From: Bretschneidera sinensis
Taxonomy: Eukaryota > Streptophyta > Magnoliopsida > Brassicales > Akaniaceae
Direction: 5' to 3'
DNA length: 64,000 bases
Assembly: GCA_023935145.1 (NCBI GenBank)
Contig: CM043701.1
Coordinates: forward strand, 75,157,317 to 75,221,316
Both the position numbers and the translations under genes were made by a program. How positions within the stretch are numbered: position 1 is the first letter of the stretch; each line of letters opens with the position of its first letter. Below, piece after piece: positions 57,379 through 64,000 of the stretch. The notes under the pieces were generated by a model. It made no database searches and was not told the DNA's origin. It saw nothing but the letters and a program-made list of their open reading frames with translations.

Positions 57379-58667
57379 TGTTGAACGTTTATCTACATAA
57401 ATTAATAAGCAAATAATCGTACTTGTTTTACTTGCAAGTGCACAAGGTCAATGGTAGCATAATGTGTAAGTACGAGATCATTTCCACAGGGATTGGTAAA
57501 TTTCGAATTTAGAATTAGTTTCTTAAAATAAAAAGAGATAGAAATAAATGTTGAGTGTGAATTAATAATGATAAGAACATAGGGCTGTGATATCCACCAC
57601 TGATTACACTTTCCCACTAAGTAAGGTGTCAATGCTTTAGCCCTATTATGAATACCTAATGGTTGTCAACCTAAGGGCTTGGTCCACACCTTAGGCTATT
57701 GATCTCCCTAGGCAACGAGTTAGGCATGGTGTATACTCTAACTCTTTTCTTTCTTAAGGGATTCAACATGGTTGTATACTGAGTTGTTCCTTAAGAGAGC
57801 ATAAGGGCTGTGGAGATTGGCAACCACACGGGACCTAGGGCTTGGTCCGCTCCCGGTTTCCCATGTTGATTAACCCAAGAATCTGGCGTGAATTTCTTTT
57901 GTTACTATTGTTGAACCCAGGACTCGGTCATCCAAATTGATTCAACTAACTAATCCGTACCACATGCATACGTTGATCAGACACACACATATGAGGAATT
58001 TAAATACAAACAGGCATTAATCAATTAAAGCATTATAACATGGCTATTTGCAAAGGCAATCAATGAATATATATGTGGAAAAGCATAATTAGGGCTTCAA
58101 TCAAGCCCTATAAGAGTTTGGTTACACATGCTAGTTGAACTAAACATTATAACCATAATTAAACTAAAACAAAAAAATAAAACCCGAAGAATACTAGGGA
58201 GATGAGTCGTCAATTCCTCTCCAAAGCTTATAACTTTAAGCCAAAAACAAAAGGTGTGTTTTCTGTGTTTTACAAGGCTATATATAGGGCTCTAAGGGTG
58301 CCCCGAAACCCTAATTTCCAATTTAAGGTCTGGAGACTTCTTTCCAATTCTAGCTCTGCCGCCTCTGGTGCATGTGTGCTCGATTGCATGAGTCTACGCT
58401 TGAGCGCATGTGTGCACTCGAGCCTTCTAAGTGAGCACTCATGTGCCTGTGCGCTCGATCACAAGGGAGGTGCACTCGAGCACACCTTGCTGGTTTTGCA
58501 GATCTTCACTTTTTATTCCTTAGAGCTCCAAAATGTCTTCTTTTTGTCAAAGCCCTATGAAAACACATAAAACATGAAAATGAAGTAGAATCTACTAAAA
58601 TAGATAAACAAATAGCCTAACAAGCGTAAATTAAGGGGCTTAAATATGACTATTTAAGCACCTATCA
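57379..58667 (-). repeat. 5' LTR of element G
   Basis: 1289 bp; minus strand starts TGATAGGTGCTTAAATAG and ends CGTTCAACA. CpG palindromes about 58373-58490, TATA box about 58278-58285, hairpin array 57670-57795 (CCTAAGG/CCTTAGG, GAGTTAG/CTAACTC, CTTAAGG/CCTTAAG). Confidence 0.95.
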
Positions 58668-59625
58668 TAAATCCTATAAACTGGATTGTTATGATAAATT
58701 AGAAAATATGTGAGGCAACTATTTGATTGTAATGTGATTATCCTTGTGCTTGCTTGTATGTGATTGTACATTCATTGTAGGGCTAGAGAAGAGGAAGGGT
58801 ATGGTCTGAAGAGGTCCAGAACCATGGCTGGTGCTTGGGTAAGAGTACCGACACGTAAGGAAACGTCCCTAATAGTTCTATCAAAGACTGATATGGATAC
58901 TCATACATCGATGAAAATGAAATAAAATGATTTGTGATGAGATGTGATATGAGAAAAGGCGAGTGAGAGTATTCATATACATTCATTCATATTCTCATCG
59001 AGATATTGATAAATCAATATGATTGTGAAATTTTGTAATGTGTAATGAGAAGAATGATGTTGAACTAGATATAATGAGTGATATTTATATTTGATGAGAA
59101 GAATGATGTTAAACTAGATATCATGAATGATATCTACATTTGAATAAAATTCTTAAGTTATGACATGATATGAAATATGATAATTAAATGAAGTTTAATG
59201 ACTTGTATATCAATTGTAAATAAAATTATAAATCGAAGTAAACAAATCAAGTACATCGAGTAAATTGGGACTTTACTGAGCTGTGTAAAGCCCACGTCCC
59301 CTCCCTCTTTATTTAAATTCAAGTTAAAGGCTGAAAGTCTAATAAGAGTTTTATGATACGAGTTTTACTCGTAGTTGTTTAAATGGGTCCACGTGGATGA
59401 CATCCCCACGAAACATTTTCTTGAAATTGTAATCGAGTTGTGTACTTAATCATGTATAGACATGTTTACTGTTATGTAAATAAATTTTGTATTTCCTCAA
59501 GAATGTCTTGAGATGTTTATAATGTAAAATGTTTTGAGTTGTAAATTGTTTCATATAAGTATGTGCTTAATGTTGAAAAATGACTATTCCATCTTGGGTG
59601 AACCCATCCGGTATAGGTTGTTACA

Positions 59626-60589
59626 CTTGCGCAATTCACTGTTAACACTATGCTCCTGCTCTATGAAAAATCGTGCAAATTTCGTTAAGTCCACCATGTG
59701 ACAAGCACATGTTGAACAAATTGGGGTGAAAACCTAAAGATTTCAGGGTAACAGTTAAAACCTTATTCTCAGTTTAGGGTTTCTTAATTTCCAATAATAG
59801 AGGTGACACATTTATCCTAGGTGCCATCTCCAATTCATCTTTTTGTCAAAAATTTCATCTCTAATCCTCCTAAAACTACATTGAAGTATCATTCAAGCAT
59901 TTTCGAGTGACTTCTCTGTAGCTACGACTTTAATCGAAGACTTTATCTGGGAGATTTTTTCATCTTTTCTTGGTGGGATTTCGTCTAAAGATTCATAATT
60001 GCAATGGGGTAAGTGGGCTTAAATTATTGTGTGATTTAGTTATATATTTAGGATATTTTTTGTTTATATGATTGGATCCTGTTTTGGGTTTCATGTTATT
60101 CATAAAAAATGGATTTTGATTTTTTTATACAAGATTATTTTCCGACTGAATAAATTACTATGTTCGAATTATACTTTTTGAGAATAAAAAATGTGTTTGA
60201 TTTGTTTTATATTGGTATTGTATTGGGGTTTTGATTGTTTCTATGGTTGATTATTGGGATTTCTATTTCTTCTATCATTTATAAATTGATTGTCTAGTAC
60301 TTTTTGATTTATAAATTGAGTTTTTAAGTATTGTTTATTGATTAGGGTTTTGATTTATTTGATAACTCTGATATGGTAGTGTGGTCTAACTTTTTTATTA
60401 GGGACTAATTTATTTATTGTTCAGTGCTTGTTTATAGTGTTAGTGACACTATATTATACTTATCCTTGTTTATTTTGATAGTGGAGTGATCGGTTTTGTT
60501 GTATTGAGATATAGTATGGGGAGAAGTTTGCCTACAGGAATATGTAATTTATAGTGGGAGGGGGGGGGGGGGATGTGAGTATTTTACTA
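59626..60589 (+). other. AT-rich leader region upstream of the MULE remnant
   Basis: No open frame with recognisable motifs. GCAATGGG|GTAAGTGGG near 60001-60016 could be a short first exon and splice donor of the transposase gene that follows. A run of 13 G (60560-60572) lies close to its start. Terminal inverted repeats of the MULE were not found. Confidence 0.45.
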
Positions 60590-63045
60590 GGCTAAAAAAT
60601 AATGATGTGAACTCAGTGGCCTTTTTGCATATACTCTTTCTCCCTCTTGGAATTGGAAAGAATGGAAGATGTTTTACAGAGAGATAAATTGTAGTCCAGG
60701 GAATGAGTTTGTTGAAATAATTGATGACCTTCATGTGAGGGAGATTTTAGATCAATAGGGTACTTATGTTTGCCTTATGTTCATAGTAGAGCCTAACAAT
60801 GCTTTGGTAATGCCTAAGTGTTGTAATGTGTTGGGGAAGTTTAAAAATAGAGGAAAATGTGATGGTATATCTATGGAATGAGGTGATAATGATGGGGAAA
60901 AAGGTGATATAGAGCCTGATGAGTTAACACAAAATATGAATGACTATTGTCCTCAAGTGGGATTTAATATAGATGATATTATTGACTACATGATTGAGGG
61001 TGGTGAAGGTACCGTCAATGGAGATGATGGTCTATGTGAGGTAGTTGATGGTGGGACTTTTGAAGGTGCAGACTCAGAATTTTTTTATGTTGATTATGAG
61101 TTAAATTCAAATGATGCCCATATGAATTTAGCTCTAACCCAAATTGGTTAGTACCTGAGGGAAACCATGGTCATGTTGAGGATGCATTCAATGTAGGGAA
61201 AGAAGTGGGTAATCATGTATTAGCTAATGAGGATGGCTTGAATGAGGCAGACATGATTGAGTTTATAGATCAAATTCAAATGGGAGATGGTTTGAACTCA
61301 GATGGAGAAAGATAACATTTTTTCCCAAAATTTAATCCAAAAACTGACATATGCGATCTTGACTTAAAGGTTGAAATGTGCTTTGATAATGCAAACATTT
61401 TTAGGGCTGCCTTGAAGGAGTAGTCAATGAGGAGAGGAGTGGAGTATAAGTTTATAAATAATAATGCATAGAAAATAATTTCCCATTGTATACATGAGGA
61501 TTGTGGCTTTATGGTATTGGCATCTAAGATGCAGGGCACCAAAAATATTCAGATAAAAACTTGGGTGCCAACTCATAGATGTCATAGGGGCGGGGCAGTA
61601 AGAACCATAAGATAGATACACCTTACCTTGCTAGGAAATATTTAGAGGATTTCAAAGATGCACCTAATTGGGATGCAAACCATATGGTGAGGAAAATCAA
61701 AAGAGAATTAGGTTATGAGATTGATATAATGATGGTGTATAGGGAAAAGGGAAAGAGCTTTTGAAATGATTGGAGGAGATGAGGCAGAACAATATGGGAA
61801 ACTTTGGAATTACTATGAAATGGTCAGGATAACAAATTCTGGGTCCAAATGGGGAATAAGATTGACTTGAATGTGCTAGAAAATGCTGATGTGACTCCCA
61901 TTATTGTTAGGGAAAATTTTCAGAGGATCTATGTTAGTTTTCATACACGAAAGCAAGGATTTATAAGGGGTTGTAAACTAATGATAGGCCTTGATGGTTG
62001 CTACTTGAAGGGGAGGTTCGGTGGTCAGCTACTAAATGTTGTTACTTTAGATGGGATCAACAACATTTTCCCTATAGCATATGAAATAATTGAACAAGAG
62101 AACAGGTCATCATGAAAACGGTTCTTAATGGAGCTATTAGGTGAAATTGAGACTGAGAGAAGACGGTCTTTCATTTCTCATAGACAAAAGGTATGTGTTT
62201 TTTTCTATTTTTATATTTACCTTCTTTGTAACATTGATACTTTTGTCTATCTAATTGTTAAACTGTAATATTTACAAGGATTGGTCGATACATTTAATGA
62301 CTCATTGTCTGATAATAAGCATAGATACTGCATGAGACACTCGGTATCAAATTTCAAGTAAGAGTTTAAAGGTAAAGAGTTAAAGGACGTTTTTTGGAAG
62401 ATTGCAGGAGCTTGGATAGTTAGACAACATGAGAAAGCACTTGAGGAAATGAAAAAAAGTTGGCTAAAGATGCATATGATTGGGTGATGAAGAGGAATCC
62501 AAAGGATTGGAGTAAGGAGGAATCCAAAGGATTAGAGTAAGGCATTCTTTAGGGAGAGTACTAAATGTGATATAATCACTAATAACTTGAGTGAGAGTTT
62601 CAATGGGAACCTATTACCATGTAGGGATATGCCCATTTTATCAATGCTTAAGTGGATTAAGAAGAGGTTAATAAGGAGGTTCCATGTTAAGACGAAGGGG
62701 ATTGCAAAATACATGGGACCTATTTTACCTTATATTCAAGCGAAGTTGGAGAAGATAAAAGAGGAGGCTAGGAATTGTTTTGCAAGTGTATGTGATAATT
62801 AAAAATATGAAGTGGATTACTATAGAACAACACATATTGGGGACATTGAAAGATGAGCTTGTTCAAGTAAGTTTTGGAACATGACAGGTATACCTTGCAA
62901 ACAGTAGTGGCTACAATACATATGAAGAGAGAATGCCTTGAAAACTATGTAACACAGTTACTATAGCAAGGCAACTTACATAAAGACATATGAGCTTGGT
63001 ACAAACCCAATACATAGACAACATGACTAGATTGTGACAGGTAAG
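60590..63045 (+). pseudogene. Mutator-like (MULE) transposase remnant
   Basis: Pieces in several frames follow MULE order. N-terminal EINCSPGNEFVEIIDDLHVR (about 60680-60740); the MuDR-type domain with EDCGFMVLASKMQGTKNIQI and KTWVPTHRCHRGG (about 61495-61590); the transposase core GCKLMIGLDGCYLKGRFGGQ (about 61970-62030) with the first catalytic Asp; then FISHRQK where SDRQKG is expected, so the second Asp reads His. YCMRHSVSNFK and FKGKELKDVFWKIAGAW follow an apparent intron (about 62191-62279). The C-terminal SWIM-like finger reads ACSSKFWNMTGIPCKQ, with a Cys and the His lost. A cut-and-paste enzyme originally, now dead. Confidence 0.85.
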
Positions 63046-63102
63046 AAAATTATTTCGTTTTGGAATTTGTGTACTTATCTTACAGTATTGCTTATATATT
63101 AT

Positions 63103-64000
63103 TTATTACGCCCAAAGTATAACGCGGTAGTTGTAGAACAGCTTTGGCGTATCGATTCTACAGGGAGACAAGCGATCTACAAGAGAAAGTGCAAACCTTA
63201 AAACGAACGATAAAAGTTAAACGAGGGAAATTGAATTTTGATATTAAAGTAATGTGAAGTAGTGTAAATATAATGGATAAATAACAAAGGTCCAGGAATC
63301 CTCCCTAAGTTTGTTGCCTTATTCCAATCTCAATTAAGTTATTTTTATCTCGATTGCAAGTTTCACATCCCAAACAAGTAATCGGTAAATATTCAATCAA
63401 GCAAATATATAAACCCTAATGTAATTGATATGAATTACTCTTTACTTTCGAGTTAAGCACACATGACCTATCCTATAGATTTATCAAGAAACGACAATAT
63501 ATCTTTAATGACAATATTGCAGTAATGGACAAACCTAAAAGATAAATCTACCGGACTCAATCATACCCAAACAACGTCACATAAGAAAAGCATGACTAGA
63601 CTTATATAGAGAAGAAAGATACAATCACCGGATTAAGAGAAAAATCTTCTAATTAAATTAAAGAGTAACTCATACAATGTTTTGATAATAAATCCAAACT
63701 ACAACTGAATCAATAATGGAAAATAAGAACGACTACACCTAGGGATTGAGATTAGTTAACCATGGGGGAGAATGCAGTAGCCTTCATGATGTTTTCCCTG
63801 GCCTCCAGCCTCTAATGATTTCAAAGATGTCCTTCCCTTAAACCCTAAGTGATCTATTTATAATACAAGAGGTCCAAGGCTGTTCTAGGGTTTAAAAAAT
63901 CATTAAAGTCCTAATTAGGTCATAACTCGAAAACAAAGTTTCATGTGTGTGTTGCGGCTCTCACTTATGTGCGTCGCGACCCTGCCTGATCCTTAGTTGG
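63103..64000 (-). repeat. Element J: LTR of the same family as I, reverse orientation, cut by the window end
   Basis: The reverse complement follows LTR I from its 3' end (CCGCGTTATACTTTGG) through the shared internal block and TATAAATAG (about 63852-63860) into the GC-rich upstream part (GAGCCGC, GTCGCGACGC near 63950-63975). It interrupts sequence just after the MULE remnant. Whether it is a solo LTR or the end of a full element cannot be told. Confidence 0.8.

Larger units (their letters stand above)
51466..58667 (-). mobile_element. Element G: Athila-like non-autonomous retrotransposon, minus strand
   Basis: 7.2 kb with LTRs at 57379-58667 (5', minus) and 51466-52714 (3', minus), a perfect target duplication TAAAT (51461-51465 and 58668-58672), a perfect tRNA-Asp PBS and an intact PPT. 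It carries gag and protease but, unlike E, no third ORF; RT, RNase H and integrase are also absent. It is in the LTR family of C and E. Confidence 0.95.
33252..59625 (+). mobile_element. Element F: Tekay/Del-type chromovirus (Ty3/gypsy), split by I, E and G
   Basis: LTRs of about 2.0 kb start TGTAAGATC(A/C)TTACCCTTGG at 33252 and 50418. An initiator tRNA-Met-like PBS, gypsy-order gag-protease-RT-RNase H-integrase and a C-terminal chromodomain-like region (WQNRDVEEITLE) place it among plant chromoviruses, Tekay/Del branch. Without E, G and I it is about 9.1 kb. Flanks CATGT and CTTGC match at only 3 of 5 positions, so the target duplication is decayed or absent. The protein part is full of stops, making it an old dead copy and the platform of this nest. 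Confidence 0.9.
50418..59625 (+). repeat. 3' LTR of element F, split by element G
   Basis: 50418-51465 plus 58673-59625 make about 2.0 kb, matching the 5' LTR. A GTCGACTA-like cluster (about 50600-50690) again stands right before TATATAAA (50697-50704). Ends GTTGTTACA. G is inserted at TAAAT. Confidence 0.92.

Overview
This is plant nuclear DNA, almost certainly from a eudicot. The evidence is plant-type Ty1/copia and Ty3/gypsy LTR retrotransposons, primer sites matching plant tRNA-Asp and initiator tRNA-Met, a MULE transposase relic, and one intact DAYSLEEPER-like gene with plant promoter motifs and introns. No bacterial, organellar or viral-genome architecture is visible. The sequence is AT-rich and about 85% of it can be assigned to nested transposons.

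Layout. 1-2186: non-coding, with a probable old LTR fragment (about 1189-2140). 2187-24206: a degenerate copia element (A, about 5.3 kb once insertions are removed). It is split by a solo LTR of a gypsy chromovirus-like family (B, 6006-17575, TSD GTTAT) and by a second copia element (H, 18368-23458, TSD GTTCT). B is itself split by an Athila-like element (C, 7746-17126, TSD CATAC), which holds part of another Athila-like element (D, about 11476-15616). The nest is four layers deep, A>B>C>D. 24207-33251: a gene island. A 663-codon hAT-derived BED zinc-finger gene (27942-29933, minus strand) has an inferred 2.4-kb intron in its 5' UTR, an inferred 83-bp intron in its 3' UTR, and a promoter with telo-box and site II motifs. 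33252-59625: a Tekay/Del-type chromovirus (F, about 9.1 kb without insertions). It is split by a solo LTR (I, about 35377-36654), an Athila-like element (E, 40760-49562, TSD GTACT) and a minus-strand Athila-like element (G, 51466-58667, TSD TAAAT, lying in F's 3' LTR). 59626-63102: a decayed MULE transposase gene. 63103-64000: an LTR of the same family as I, in reverse orientation, running off the window.

The four Athila-like copies (C, D, E, G) are all pol-deleted, to different extents. They still keep primer sites, polypurine tracts and an elaborate shared non-coding architecture. This comprises an array of small hairpins in the transcribed LTR of C/E/G, a roughly 70-nt stem-forming module (usually duplicated) in the 3' region, an 8-bp hairpin next to internal polypurine-tract-like motifs, a conserved box at the end of the coding part, and scattered palindromes of the type TGCG(A/C)TCGAGCGCA. 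This looks like a family of non-autonomous retrotransposons whose cis-acting RNA or DNA signals outlast their proteins. I consider it the most interesting content of the window.

Element boundaries rest on reading LTR pairs, TSDs, PBS and PPT directly. Protein assignments rest on motifs I recognise; no database search was possible.
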